NCBI RefSeq assembly: GCF_949628215.1
Contig: NC_134280.1
Location: 11,171,795 to 11,235,794 of the forward strand
From: Phalacrocorax aristotelis
Taxonomy: Eukaryota; Chordata; Aves; Suliformes; Phalacrocoracidae
Length of the DNA stretch: 64,000 nucleotides
Direction: 5' to 3'
Shown: one piece after another, positions 47,713-59,265 of the stretch
How the letters are laid out: each line of letters starts with the position of its first letter
How positions within the stretch are numbered: the stretch's first letter is position 1
The notes under the pieces: generated by a model
Seen by the model: only the letters and a program-made list of their open reading frames with translations
What the model was told of the DNA's origin: nothing
The model's database searches: none
Position numbers and translations under genes: made by a program

Positions 47713-50700
47713 CTGAAACAGAATGAAAAGCAAATCAGTGCGGCGTATGTACATAGAACACCTTCAAGTTCAGCCAAAATTCTGACTTAAATGTTAGAAG
47801 TACAGTTAGTGAGTAGAACAAACTCCTCATTCCTTTTAATGCTCCTGGGAAAAAAATCAATTTAGCTTAGCTGGTGAGTAATAGGATCAACAATATGCAA
47901 CCCCATGTTCAATGAAAAGAGTATTTTGGTCACTTCCTGAGGAAAGCTGGAAAGAAGAGGAGAGTGAGGCAAAAGTTAGCACCTTCCCTCTCATCCACCT
48001 TGTGTTTTAGCATACCAGGCATAAACAAAACACACATTAGCTATTTAAAGTTTTAGGAGGAAGTGTTGGCATGAAGATAATTACAACTGTTGCAAACATT
48101 ACTCACCTAGAAGACAGAGCAAATCTTGAATGAGAGCTTGAAATGGCGGAAAGAAACACTCATATTCTTGTAGCTTATTGATTATGCTGAAATATGCAAG
48201 TGAGACTGTCAGATAAAAGGTGCAAGGGCATTTTAAGTTAATCTTGTCGGCTGTTTTGCCACACTATGTCATGACTTTCTGAAAACGCTGCTACTTCGTA
48301 GTCTATAAAACCATCTACACCAAAAATGTGTTCTCAGGTTCTGAACCCTGCAGCCAACAAGTGGTCCCTGACAAAAGAGGGTCTCTAATTTCACTAGCTT
48401 TGCCCTATATACATCCTTTCTTTCCTGCTTACATGGCACCAGGTAATTTTTGGACTTGAACATTAGTCTATGTATGTTAAACATACTGCCTGGGGGTGGC
48501 TGATATAACCGCCCCAGAGGTGGAACAAGGAATGTTCTATAAGCAGCTATTCTCTAGTTAAACTGAGGAGTGCAGAAAGGTTGAGGGAGCCCGTGCTGTT
48601 AACTCGGCATGTGTCAGACTTACTTGCTGCCTGCTGCAATTAATTTTTAGCATATTTGCAGAGCCCATGCTGACTGCAGGCTCGTACAGTCTGCCACCAA
48701 GTATATGTATGTTGTCATCTGTTTAAGACAGAGCAAGATTTGTCCAGTTCCCAAAATATTTGTAGGCGGCTTGAGGCATACGTTCTTCTCTTAGCAACTA
48801 ATACACCTCAGTATGACAGCTGAAACCTTGCAACACTTTCTCCTCCCCGCCCACGTGCAGTATTTGTCTCCTTACAAAACACACATCCTATTAAGGCTTA
48901 TTTGAACACCTTATCCATGCAGGCCAACAAGGTGCTTTAAGGCCAGGAGGTTCCAATTTTTCCCTTTGCCAGCTTTATCCTTTTGAAAGCATCCAAGATG
49001 TGTTTCATGTAGGACAGCAGTAACTCCTTTACTGCCACAGCTCGGTGACCTTGTAAAGTTTCTTTCCATATCGGTTTTAGCCAGTTCTCTCAATTACTAA
49101 ATTTGATGTTTCAAGAATGGTCACCAGTGGAACAGCCCCACATACCTGTGGATGTCTTGGGTCCCCAGAAGCTGCTCTACCTGCTCAGTCACGTTCTCAT
49201 TAATTATGTCACACAGTTTCCCAACAGTATCCACTACCACAGTGGGTGGAGCTGAACTGTCTGTGGAAAAACAAACACTTCATGGCTCTTAGTAATAACA
49301 GGAGAGTATTTTAGACACAATCCAGTTCTTGCAGGTGCCCAGATTTTACTGGGTTTTCAAACATCTAGGCATACAAGTTCCATCACTGACAGAAAACAAA
49401 GCGCCTATTAACGTTAGCTAGGTATGGTGAATCCCTCACTAATCCTTTAATGGCTAAAAAACTTGTCAGAGCTGTGTATTTTCACAGCAGAGGTGGTAAA
49501 GTGCACCCTACAGGGTCAGCGGAAATCAACCAACTGAAATTATATACAGAGAGAGGGTTATTCATTAGGTTCCTGTAACGCAGCAGAAGCATGGTATAGG
49601 GCCTGGCCAACAGGGGACCTCCCCACCAAACACTGTGTTCACAGCCAGAGCTTGTTTTGGTATTGGATTTTACCTGCTGTGACTGAAGGGAACAGGCTCC
49701 TTGTCCTTTTCTCCCTCAATTTCAGAAGAGCTAGGCTTGGAGAAGGCATACTTTGAGCTCCATTGGTTTGCGATTATTAGGGAGCCTTGAGGCTTCCTCA
49801 TCTCCTGTGCTGGCTGCGGGTAGGAAGAGTGCTTCCCTCCTTGACTGAGGCTCAGAAGACCTCAGCAGTCCTGGAGCCTTGCCCTGGGGTTGAACACCCT
49901 ACAGCGCAGCCAAACCTTTAAACCCGAGAGCAGCAGCAGCTGCTGTTCTCCAGCAGTACAAACCAGAAGCGAACGGGCACTGGGAAGTAACTAAGTATGC
50001 CTCTGGGTACTGGCACTCAGTTTTAGGCAGTCACCAACTTCTTTTTTTACGTTTAACAGCATAAGAAAGAAGTTCTGGGGACTGGTCACGATTACACTTG
50101 AATGAATTACTGAGCAGAAATCTACAGCAAAGGTTGAGGTTTTTTTTTCTTAAACTTGGTATCTTTCAAGTAGAGAATGAAAGGTGGTCAAGAAGAATTC
50201 TCAGGTCAGCTCACAGGAAACAAAGCTTTGTGGAGAAAAAAAAATAATCAATTTCATGTGTTATTCCTTTCTTCTGCCTCCCTGGTATTCCTCAGCAACT
50301 GCTAAAGGCTTACAAATATTGCTGTTTAAGCTCCCAGCAACCTATTTTTATCTTCATGGTGAAGAATATGCCTAGTTTACTCATTTCTCAGCAGCTCAAC
50401 ATATTTTCTATGAAGAGATCAGCCTTTCCCTTGTTGTCTTCTTCCTTTGGAAATGGTCTGAACAAACGCTAGGTGGTCAGTCTTTACCTAGTTCCAGGAG
50501 CACATGGAGATTTCTCATGGCGTTGGTCATTTCCCCAAGCTTTGTGTAAACCTCATTCATTCGTGGATAAACTCCATTCAGAGAATTCACGTCAAACAAC
50601 TTCTGAAAGTGAGAGACTATTGCAAACAGGGTCTGTAAGGACGGTGTCTGGCTGTTCTATAGCAAGCAGAAGGAATAATGCATCCATGTTATTGCTTAAC

Positions 50701-53700
50701 AAAGCAAGAATTCCTTTAAACAGTGAAATATTCTTAAAAGTAGTCTATGAAAAAAACAACTGGTGTGAATTCCTTCATTAATTCACAGCATTTCAAATAT
50801 TCTTAAATCTGAAGGCATATTTTAAAGGCAGTTTTCAGACACAAACACCCAGCAAACCAAACACACACTTTTGAAAGCTTTCCTCTCTGTTGCTAGGTAA
50901 GTACGCTAATGTATTCCCAGTGCTGGCTGAGAAACAGACAGACCAGAATACCTGAGACTACAGGGCAGTGCAAATTCATCGTTGGTCAAAGGACTTCAAT
51001 TAAAGCAGCCTTCCCCAAGGTGAATTTATCCATTATGTTAAAATTGTCTTACACTATTGAATGCCTTCAAACAGCCATTTCTCAAACCCCACAAGGCTTT
51101 CAAATGCACAAATCTAGTCACTGTGTGAAGAATGCATTTAAGAATTCCACAGTAACTTGCGATTATAAAGCCCCTGGTAAGAATTACCTTTTCCTTATTT
51201 TCTATTTCTTCCAAAATTGCATCTACTATGAACTGGAGGTCTTCAACTCGTGTGGATTCTCTGTTATCCTGTGGATCCGCAGTGTGCCAGGGCACCAACT
51301 CCAGAGACAGTTTTCTCAAGGACCTATGCAAATCCTTTTAAAAGGAGGGAGGGGACACAATGTATTTTAGTGACATCTTAAAGTTGCTTTTATTATAGAA
51401 ACAGGCAGATTTTCTGTTTCTTACATGCAAAAGCATTCTAGTACTGGAGACCGTCAGGTTTTTATTTTCATGGAATTTGAGCACGGTATCTTGCTTACGT
51501 TCTTTGATTTAAAAAGAACACTGACAGTCTAAAAATTGAAGTACTTCATACATTACAGTGTCAGTGAAATAGAGTGTTGGTCACAGAGAGTTTGGTTTTA
51601 GACAAAATCACTTCACTTGTATTTAGATCAAAAAGTTACTGTTCTGGGAAGACAAAAGGAACAAAGAGAATACTGCATCGTTAATGTGTGAAGTACCTGG
51701 ACTCTAAAGCTTAAGTGTCGGCTTAGGGACTCAGCCAGTGAACAAAAATATTTAGATGATATAGGCAGAGGAGTATGGCTGGCCTGCAGGCACACTGCAC
51801 ATTTTTCACTTTACTATGGTTTTAGAGTGGTATATAAACAGACAGCAGAATTATTTCTAAAATTTATACACCAAGTCAGGCAATAACAGAAGGTATGCAC
51901 AGAAAAAAACCCTACAGGTAGGGAGGGACCTACCTGTGCCAAGTGCAACAACACGTTACCTTCAGGGCCATGAGCTGATCGGCCCACATTTCTATAGTGA
52001 GCGGAAGGTGCTCAAATCCACATTCCTGTCCATTCCCCTTAATGCAGTTCTGCGCTGGCCCTTTACTACGCCTGTATATTAATGGAGGAGCTCTTGGACT
52101 TCGCAAAATAGAATCAATGTGGGACAAAACCTACAACACCAAATAACAAATGTTATTGCTCAAGTATGAATAACATTTTACAATAAAAATCCCTCTCCAC
52201 CGCAGTCATGACTGTCTAAACATTAAATCATAAACAGCTCCAATAAGTTACTATAGATGACTTTTACAGATACATTCAATATGTAATAGATTCTAAGAGT
52301 TAAAAATATACTAGCTAGAAGGCACATAAAAGTAATGCAAATATACTTCCCTTTGAGGGATATTTAACATTTATCCACTTGAGGCATTATTACTTCTACA
52401 GTTTACATTTATCTAAGTTTTATTATATTTGCTTTTTTTTTTTTTAATTCAAAGAAAAATAAAAGCCACTATCTCCTCAGGCATGTTTAGAACTGTAACA
52501 TAAGGATCTGTTTTGCCCAAGACCCTGAACAAATCCCTTGTCCTGAAAAGACTTCAGCTAAATCTTTGATTTGATGGTGGCCAACCTAGTCTCTGCTTGC
52601 TTGCTTTACTTTCAGGTAGCTTACACTAAAACAGAACAATTAAGAACAAGCCTACGTTAACTACCAAATCCAGAACATTACGCATCTTGCATAGAGGTCT
52701 TCACATGAACTCTTAGATTCAAAACAACATGCTTCAGTTTACATAGTTAAATAAAACTTATGTATTACATGTCATTGTAACAGTGCTAGATACACACAGT
52801 ACAGATAAAATTTGCATACCTGTAAGTATTGCTGGCAAACGCCCTGCAGCTGATCTACTCCCGAGATACTCTCAGGTTCTTTCTTTTCTTCTGTTCTTTC
52901 TCCAGTACTACTCCCTGAAGACCTACACGCCAAATACGTACAGTGGGTTACACAAGTAGCCTTAGCAGGAGATACTGCAGTCAACTTGATTAAAGAACCG
53001 GGTATGTAGCACATACACTTACACCTACAAAGTGAAATCTCCATTTTGATGCCTGCCAATAGAATTCCATCAAACTGAACTAGCTGAAGAATAGAATACC
53101 TAATGTAAATATCATTAATTTATCTCAAGTCTCCAGGCTGAGGTTATTTCAGACTGCCTGCTATTTTGGGAGGGACACCACCAGATATACAGTTGTTCTG
53201 TTACCAGACGTTCTGCTACGGCTGAAGACTTAAAATCCAGAATTTTACTCAAAAGGGTCAAATTCCATGCTCACAGCCTTTATCTGCTTCTGCATGAACA
53301 TCTTTCCTGGCTTACTAGATACAGCTCCCTACCCTTCTTGTCAAATCTAAGATGACTTTCTCTAAAACTACCATCTAAATCATACCCACTGCGTGAGAGA
53401 AAAGACCATTTAAATATGCATGACGTAAAATGAAGAACTGAGTATTTTAAAAGTTTAAGTGATGTCTTTTTCAGGCCATAAAATATTTAGCGTTCGGTAT
53501 ACACATGCACAAACGATTAAGTGAAATTACAGATAAAAATGCTTTGTCGATACCAGATCTCTAATACCTTCAATGTATTTTCTTAGCAATGTTTCAGAAA
53601 AAAACCTAAATCAATTTCTAAGAATAAATCGGACATAACTTCAGTAGCTGCAGCATTCTGCCAGCTCCTGCTTTCTCATTCATAATCCATGATGCAGCCA

Positions 53701-56700
53701 GTAGCTTGCTTTATAGCTCACTGAAGCAGCAACCACCACAGTGTGGTCCTGTCCGCATTGCCTGTGATAGTGCTCAAATCAAATCCAGAAAGACAAAACA
53801 AAATACAAGAGACACTGCTATGCCCCCATTTGGAGACCATGCCATCATTTCAGAGATTCACAGAGTGTCTTCGAAGATAGTGTAGCATGTGCTGCCCATA
53901 ACCAGGCTCTGAGGAATGGCAATAAGGTACACGCTTTATAAGCTACTATCTAGATTACAGGTTATAGAGCATCTTTGCCTGAAGAAGTTCACAGGATTCA
54001 GGAAAGCTACTGAAGAAATATACTTACTGGATAGTTTCCTTTAAAGTTTTCTCTAGTTTCTTCACTTGGTGCTTGTAAAGTTTCAATTCCTGTGCAGTTG
54101 GTCTGTTAGAAAGAAAGAGTACCATATTATATGCCTTGCATTTGAAGGTATCTATAAAACTCAGCCAAGAGAAAAAGAAAGAAAGCTTTGCCAGTGCCAC
54201 AACATCATTCTGGAAATTAAATACTGCAACATTTCTACATGGAACAACAAGGAACAGCAAAACAACAACCGGCAGTTGTTATTAACAGCGTAGGGAGGGA
54301 AGGTTGACTGTTGCTGCCGTATCTTATTTCTACGCATTGCTTTTGAAGGCAGATTTCATACTATACTTTCACAGAGGCTGGTGCTTTCAGTTTCTTCCTT
54401 TGTAAAGCAAAGTCTACTGAAGTGCCCTTACAAAGAATGATACTTATCCTTTCTCACCTTATTTCCAAATCTTTCTTGAGATTTACATTTTCAAGCAAAA
54501 GCTGTTCATTCCTGACTTTTGTTTCAAGGAGTTGTTTCTGGAAAGACTACAACATAGACTGTGTTATTTCTTTTATTTCAGTCATTCCATAATCAACAAG
54601 CTTGAACACTTTATCTAAAGTCTGTATGAGTTAAGAAGGGCTCCCATTTGCCTATATAGCAAGACAGCATTAGTTGGAATTAGAGGAATTAGTTGACCAA
54701 GATCAAGACCCTGCTGCACTAGACCACAGGTAGAGAACCTGAGATGAAGGTCTATTCAGTCCCCAGCAAAGACGACTCACAACATAATACCGAATTGTTG
54801 CATAAAGACAGTGAACCCTGCCCGGAGAGGTTACAAATTAAGCAGACACAATAAGAACAAGGGGACAGAAATCAAACACATACATGTTTCTGTGTGGCTC
54901 TTGAAGGGTTAGCATTTACAGATCTACACTGATTTATTCTTAGTAGTTCCATACCGTGAGCAGTGCTCTGTAATTAGGAGTAGCATCTAGATTTAAGAAT
55001 TCTTCCTTGCTTTTTACTTCCCTCTGTACCTGGTCTTCATCTTTTTTATACTGCCTATTGGGAAAAATAAATTGTTTCAGCTTACTGTAATTCCATTACC
55101 TCAAAGATCTAAGTTGGCTTAGTTAGCAGTTGTGTATGACTATAACATTTACATAAACTGCAGAGTAAATAGAATAGAAATTCTGCCCTAAGATCCACTG
55201 CTCTTCTCTATTATTTCTGGGAAGCTGCTTCATATGCTAATTAAGTGCACTTATTCCTCGAGAGAAATCCCAGTACAAGCAAATCCCATTTCAGTTTTCA
55301 AGATAATAAATGATAGGGATGTCTCAGGTATCTGCTTGTTGCTTTGTACCATTTAGGCACTGCAACAGAGCTGGAAAGGTGGCACTCCTTTTGTTTAGGG
55401 AGATCAACTGAGTGAGCACTGCTAATGCAGTAATTCTTCTGCCTGTGAACCAGGGCAGAAGGTGAAGTGAACGGGGAGCGGGGAGAGAATTCTAGCTCAA
55501 GTGTCTAAATACCCCCAACTTCCTAGCTTTCCTGGCCTCCTGACTGAGCAGCTGCTTAGCCTGACTGACAGCTATTCCCCAGATGAATCCAGACTTCCAC
55601 AAACATTACAATCCTTTGCTGTTTCCTACATGCTAGTGACATCTGGAACACAGAGTATTTACCATTACAAGCTTTAAAACCAGTAAAGAATAAGAAAAAT
55701 TCTGAACAGTAGGGCCATAAGACCTACCTTAGCTCCTTTTTCATTTGGCTAATTCGAGATTCATAATAATCAATTAGACAAAGGAACCTGAAGAAAGGAA
55801 AAATGGTATTTTGAATTTCAGATATTTTCAAAAATAATCATGCCTGAAAGATACTGTGACCAGCCCATAGGAACAGGCCAGCTTGCAGAACCGCACTGCA
55901 CTTCAGAAGTGACTGCATTGAATAGAGGGCACTCTGTCACGTCAAACACACAGTCATTTTTCTGGAACAGAAAAGCAGAGACATTAACTCTGTACTAGAC
56001 TACAAGTGGCAGAATTATTCAAGAGGAGACAAAAGCTAAATCCTCCTGGCAGCCTCCTCATCTTGTGACTGTTTACCCAGCAACCTTAACGGCATGACAC
56101 AGTCCCGAGTGCTTGGGCTCAGCAACCACTGTGGGAGGTAGAGAGCACAGGTCCCGCATAGCCCGAGAACATCCGCCTCCAGAGAAACTAAAAGTGCTTT
56201 CAAAGTAAATGACTGCAAAAAATAGAGCCGCAAAAACCTGAACAGCTGAGAAACTGCCTTTCCCCTTGAGCACTCTGAAAGGCTGTCTGAAAAATGTCTG
56301 TTTCGGAGATGCAGATGAGAAAGCACAGGAACCAAAATCCTTCGTCTCATACAGCGAGGGCACGAGAAAAGGGCTGCGCACACACGATCCTTTTTAAATG
56401 TTTCCCAGGCCCGGACAACCAGGCAACATCAGCACAACAAAGTGATCGCTACCTGAGGCCTAGGAATTAGCAAATCTCTGATTACAGCAGAATTATGGAG
56501 CTCTTACTGCAAGAGACGCAGCCTTGGAATGCTTTCTCAGAACTGTCACTAAATTACCTGGGAGGCCTTACAGCAAGCCTGCAGTTAGCAGCTGCAAACA
56601 CCAGTTGCACTTCAGAACTGATTGTAAACTGGACAGGGTTGGCTGTGGGGTTTGGGTTTGTTTTGTTTTGTTGTTTTGGTGTTTTTTGGGTTTGTTTGGT

Positions 56701-58974
56701 TGTTGGTTTTGGTTTTTGTTGTTTGGGTTTGTTTTTTTTGGCGGGGGGAAAGGTGTTTGTTGGGGTTTCATTTTAATTTACATTTCAAAATGTTAGAACC
56801 CCAGGATGAGATCACCCTAGCAGATACTGCAGTTCACGTACAGTGAATCATTCCCTTCTCTTTGCTGACACCTAGCGTATACAGGGACTGAGAGTTTTTT
56901 ACTTTACACCATCAATTTATCCAGCTCACACTTATTATGCAAGAAAAAATTACTGCATTTAAATACCTTTACAAGAATTCATATTTCAGCTTGCACTCCT
57001 AATGTCTCCAGCTTTTTTTCTTTTGTTTTCACATAAATACTGAGAACAGCTACTTACTTTAAAATCCATTTCTTCATTTGATGTTACAGGTCATTCACCA
57101 TATAAGAAAACTACTTACTGCTGATCTAGAAGAGACTTGGGAGCTCTTTTGCAAAACTGACAAAACATTTTGTTTTGAGTGGCAACCCGCTGTTGCTCCT
57201 CCATCCCAACGTTGCACAGCTCCTTCTGCAAACGGGCAATAATCTCTTCCTGTTCTTGCAGCTTTTCCTGCTGCTGTTGATATTTTGCCTGTGAGGAGAT
57301 AATGGCAGCATTATGAAATGAATCCAGCCCACAAGCTGGAGACTGTACTGTACATGCCCAAGTAGGCACCTGGTCCCAAAGAAGCTTACTACTTGGTTTT
57401 TAGCCCTACCAAAGAAGCAGTGGAAGAAGGATATAGAAATTTTCCTAAGTTATGACTAGAAAATTCTGTACAGGTTGAAAAATCTTAGCTAAAGTGTACT
57501 AACTCTATGACCCAAGACTCATGTTTATTTTGATCAATACAAATATTTTTAGAGCTTTTATAAAAAGTCAAAAGTTTGAATCCTCAGACAGCACTATCTG
57601 AATTACCTGTGAAACCTGTTGATCTTTTTGAAGTTCTTTGACTTGATTCTGTTGCTGGCAAACTTTAGCTATCGTCTCATCTTCCAGCTGACAAATTTTG
57701 GACTTGATGTTTTTCACCACGTTTTCCAAATCATTAGCCCGCTGTTCTTGTCGAGATGCCCGACCTCGTTCTTGTCGTATCTCATCTCTAAAAAAAATAA
57801 AATAAATAAATCCTTGATTTAAATTAAACCCATTTCATTAAACACAGCGAAGGAAGCACAGGCCTCACAACCATTATCTGATGGCACTCAATAATAGCCT
57901 GCGGCAGCAGGTATGGGAAATATGCTGGTATGGGAAGAAGCAGCAGATGAAACAACATAAGAGCTCAGAATGAACTAGGCCAACATTGCTGCATACTGGA
58001 CAAAAGTCTCAGGAAAAAGGTCTTAGGCCTCGTGTGCAACAAGAGCTCCACCTGGCAGGAGATGGGCACTGATAACACTTTCGCTTTATGTTAGGAGGTA
58101 AGCTCCTGGCACTGGATCTTACCTCAGGTAACGATTAGCCTCCATAAGCCCCTGCATCATTTTCTGCCGTCGTTCGGTGTCTTCCACCAGCGTTTTTAAT
58201 GCAAGTCTTATTCCTAGAGAAGACTGACTGTCTAAGACAATCATATCTGGAGATACATAAGGTAAGCAAAGTCATAACGAAAGGCTTTTAATAGCCGAAG
58301 CAAGTCACATCTCTGCTACCATTGCGAAGTGATGGCTTTAGAGATGCCTTATGAACTTAGACTTACTATTTCCAAATACAAAAACTTGTAAAATTAGCAT
58401 TTCCTTACCTGATATATTTCTGCAGCTTTCAGGGGCAGCAAAACGCACGGGTTTCAAGCCATGACGCATTAATAGCTTGTTTAAGTTTTCCCATTCTCCC
58501 TTCTCCTGCTGCATCTGGGAGAAGGGGAAGAAGAGACAGAAACCTGAGTCCTCAAGATCAGCTGGCGGTCTCCGGTCCTTCCGGTGGTGCAGGCAGCGGG
58601 GGACACCAAATGCCCCCAAACGAAAACAAACCAGCCCCAAACCCCAAGAGCCGCAGCTGCAATAGGAGGGCTTGTAAGGCTTTGCGATAGGATCCGCAAA
58701 AAACATTAGGAACAAGTGTGCTTAACGACATACAGAATAGTCAGCTTTCCCGATAATGGCTGGAAGGAGAAATATGTAAAATTTGGCTTTTTAAAGCACC
58801 CAGGCAGCCGGCCCTGGGGTCGCTGCAAGGCGGCGGGTGTGCAGCCCGAGAGAAGCCCAGGGGACGCGGGTGCCGGCGCGGGGGGTTGCGGTTTGTTTGT
58901 TTTCTTTTTGTTCCGGCTTTAACTACCAAGCACCAGCAACAGCCGCCTCACGTCCACCGCGGTACCTCTGTCAT
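47651..58974 (-). CDS. CEP70: CEP70, centrosomal protein of 70 kDa (16 coding exons, 586 aa)
   Basis: A centrosome protein; the family binds gamma-tubulin and microtubules and supports spindle and cilium formation. Joining 16 minus-strand exons gives 586 residues (human 597). Recognisable parts: N-terminal [16 protein letters not shown] (human EWESINVLLMMHGLKP); a long coiled coil at about 62-195 including [16 protein letters not shown] near 205; a second coiled coil at about 251-305 with [10 protein letters not shown]; a conserved block [16 protein letters not shown] at about 376-391; ELVPWH and VEDLQFIVD at about 408-435; the C-terminal repeat-like region [15 protein letters not shown] at about 472-486, where human CEP70 has its TPR unit; and the end [13 protein letters not shown]. 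The start ATG-ACA-GAG at 58974-58966 matches human Met-Thr-Glu. The gene is head to head with FAIM. Confidence 0.96.
47713..49145 (-). other. CEP70 introns 14 and 15
   Basis: Introns 47713-48106 and 48187-49145 around exon 15. Unique sequence; nothing recognised. Confidence 0.7.
48107..48186 (-). CDS. CEP70: CEP70 coding exon 15
   Basis: Last base of codon 540, residues 541-566, first base of 567; acceptor CATATTTCAG, donor [23 protein letters not shown] matches human IIYKLEEHEEFFPAFQA. Confidence 0.95.
49146..49260 (-). CDS. CEP70: CEP70 coding exon 14
   Basis: Last two bases of codon 502, residues 503-539, two bases of 540; acceptor TTTTCCACAG, donor [25 protein letters not shown] matches human VSTVGKLCRLINEDVNEQV. 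Confidence 0.95.
49261..50487 (-). other. CEP70 intron 13
   Basis: A 1.2 kb intron of unique sequence; nothing recognised. Confidence 0.7.
50488..50656 (-). CDS. CEP70: CEP70 coding exon 13 (TPR-like region)
   Basis: Residues 446-501 and first base of 502; donor GTAAAG. The acceptor CTTGCTATAG was chosen over an AG five bases further on because only it keeps the frame from exon 12. SHFQKLFDV and [18 protein letters not shown] match the human TPR region. Confidence 0.95.
50657..51959 (-). other. CEP70 introns 11 and 12
   Basis: Introns 51335-51959 and 50657-51187 around exon 12. A 153-codon plus-strand frame at 50909-51370 runs antisense across exon 12 and is best read as its shadow. Confidence 0.7.
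51188..51334 (-). CDS. CEP70: CEP70 coding exon 12
   Basis: Residues 397-445, phase 0; acceptor CTTTTAAAAG, donor [15 protein letters not shown] and [20 protein letters not shown] match human LSAELVPWH and [20 protein letters not shown]. Confidence 0.96.
51960..52130 (-). CDS. CEP70: CEP70 coding exon 11
   Basis: Residues 340-396, phase 0; acceptor GGTGTTGTAG, donor GTAACG. Carries [18 protein letters not shown], the best conserved block of the protein. Confidence 0.97.
52131..52819 (-). other. CEP70 intron 10
   Basis: AT-rich unique sequence with a plus-strand T run near 52432 (A run in the gene's sense). Nothing recognised. Confidence 0.7.
52820..52922 (-). CDS. CEP70: CEP70 coding exon 10
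   Basis: Last base of codon 305 and residues 306-339; acceptor GGCGTGTAG, donor GTATGC. A polar, Glu/Lys-rich link ([12 protein letters not shown]) ahead of QQYLQ; poorly conserved but in frame at both ends. Confidence 0.88.
52923..54027 (-). other. CEP70 intron 9
   Basis: A 1.1 kb intron of unique sequence; nothing recognised. Confidence 0.7.
54028..54102 (-). CDS. CEP70: CEP70 coding exon 9
   Basis: Last base of codon 280, residues 281-304, two bases of 305; acceptor TTTCTAACAG, donor [25 protein letters not shown] matches human RPTQHELRLYKQQVKKLEK. Confidence 0.97.
54458..54546 (-). CDS. CEP70: CEP70 coding exon 8
   Basis: Residues 251-279 and two bases of 280; acceptor TATGTTGTAG, donor GTGAGA. 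Coiled-coil heptads ending in NLKKDLEI (human NLQKDLET). Confidence 0.94.
54955..55054 (-). CDS. CEP70: CEP70 coding exon 7
   Basis: Last base of codon 217 and residues 218-250; donor GTATGG. The acceptor CCCAATAG, four bases before a competing CAG, is the one that keeps the frame and restores human-like RQYKKDED. Ends with [12 protein letters not shown] (human NLDASPTYKGLL). Confidence 0.94.
55055..55727 (-). other. CEP70 intron 6
   Basis: A 0.7 kb intron; nothing recognised. Introns 7 (54547-54954) and 8 (54103-54457) nearby are shorter and likewise empty. Confidence 0.7.
55728..55787 (-). CDS. CEP70: CEP70 coding exon 6
   Basis: Last base of codon 197, residues 198-216, two bases of 217; acceptor CTTTCTTCAG, donor [17 protein letters not shown] matches human [11 protein letters not shown]. 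Confidence 0.96.
55788..57118 (-). other. CEP70 intron 5
   Basis: A 1.3 kb intron. It holds a G/T-rich (plus strand) low-complexity tract at 56642-56755. Two overlapping minus-strand frames at 56036-56383 have no recognised content. Confidence 0.7.
56642..56755 (+). repeat. G/T-rich low-complexity tract
   Basis: GGTTTGGGTTTG and TTTTGTTTTG units for about 115 bases, closing with GGCGGGGGG. On the minus (CEP70) strand it is a C/A-rich run resembling 14326-14424. Confidence 0.85.
57119..57288 (-). CDS. CEP70: CEP70 coding exon 5
   Basis: Residues 141-196 and two bases of 197; acceptor TCCTCACAG, donor GTAAGT. Gln/Glu-rich coiled coil, then [20 protein letters not shown] (human [20 protein letters not shown]). 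Confidence 0.96.
57607..57787 (-). CDS. CEP70: CEP70 coding exon 4
   Basis: Last base of codon 80 and residues 81-140; acceptor TTTTTTTTAG, donor GTAATT. Coiled coil with [10 protein letters not shown] and [11 protein letters not shown] (human VKSKIGELEDE). Confidence 0.96.
57788..58122 (-). other. CEP70 intron 3
   Basis: A 335-base intron; nothing recognised. Intron 4 (57289-57606) and intron 2 (58247-58408) are also empty. Confidence 0.7.
58123..58246 (-). CDS. CEP70: CEP70 coding exon 3
   Basis: Last two bases of codon 39, residues 40-79, two bases of 80; acceptor GTATCTCCAG, donor [25 protein letters not shown] opens the first coiled coil. Confidence 0.95.
58409..58514 (-). CDS. CEP70: CEP70 coding exon 2
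   Basis: Residues 4-38 and first base of 39; acceptor CCTTCTCCCAG, donor GTAAGG. Its first codon is itself ATG, so a start here would cost only three residues. [17 protein letters not shown] is the conserved N-terminal block. Confidence 0.96.
58966..58974 (-). CDS. CEP70: CEP70 coding exon 1 (three codons)
   Basis: ATG ACA GAG followed by donor GTACCG. Phase 0, matching exon 2. The result Met-Thr-Glu-Met-Gln-Gln-Glu lines up with human Met-Thr-Glu-Lys-Gln-Gln-Glu, which is why this start was chosen over the ATG that opens exon 2. Confidence 0.8.
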
Positions 58975-59199
58975 GGCGAGGGACGGACCGCCGGCGAAGG
59001 GGACCCGGCCCGGCGCCACCACCGGTACGCGAGAGGGCGAAGGGGCCGGTTACCGGTACGCGGAGCCTCGGCGGCGGGGGGGCCGCAGCTTCATAGAGGG
59101 CTGCCGGCGGCGGGAAGGCGCAGAGCCATCCGGGAGGGCGGGAACGAGGGCGGCGGGCCGAGGGTAACGGTGGCGAGGGAAGGGGCGGGCAGCCGCGGG

Positions 59200-59265
59200 G
59201 CGGCGCTGGCCGCACGCCGCCATTTTGAGGCGCGGGGAGTGGAGGGGGAGGAGAGCCCGGCGGAG
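59200..59265 (+). other. FAIM: Probable FAIM untranslated exon 1
   Basis: Inferred from the donor CGGAG/GTAGGA at 59265/59266 just after the YY1-type motif. The short form of FAIM starts in the exon at 62159, so an upstream untranslated exon is needed. Another donor (GTAACG near 59163) is possible; the 5' edge is a guess. Confidence 0.4.

Noticed and set aside
50909-51370. 153-codon plus-strand frame
   Set aside because: It runs antisense over CEP70 exon 12, whose minus-strand reading is clearly conserved.
58338-58715. In-frame upstream extension of CEP70 exon 2 starting at an ATG at 58715
   Set aside because: The frame is open by chance through the intron; a strong acceptor CCTTCTCCCAG at 58515 and the Met-Thr-Glu start at 58974 fit human CEP70 better.
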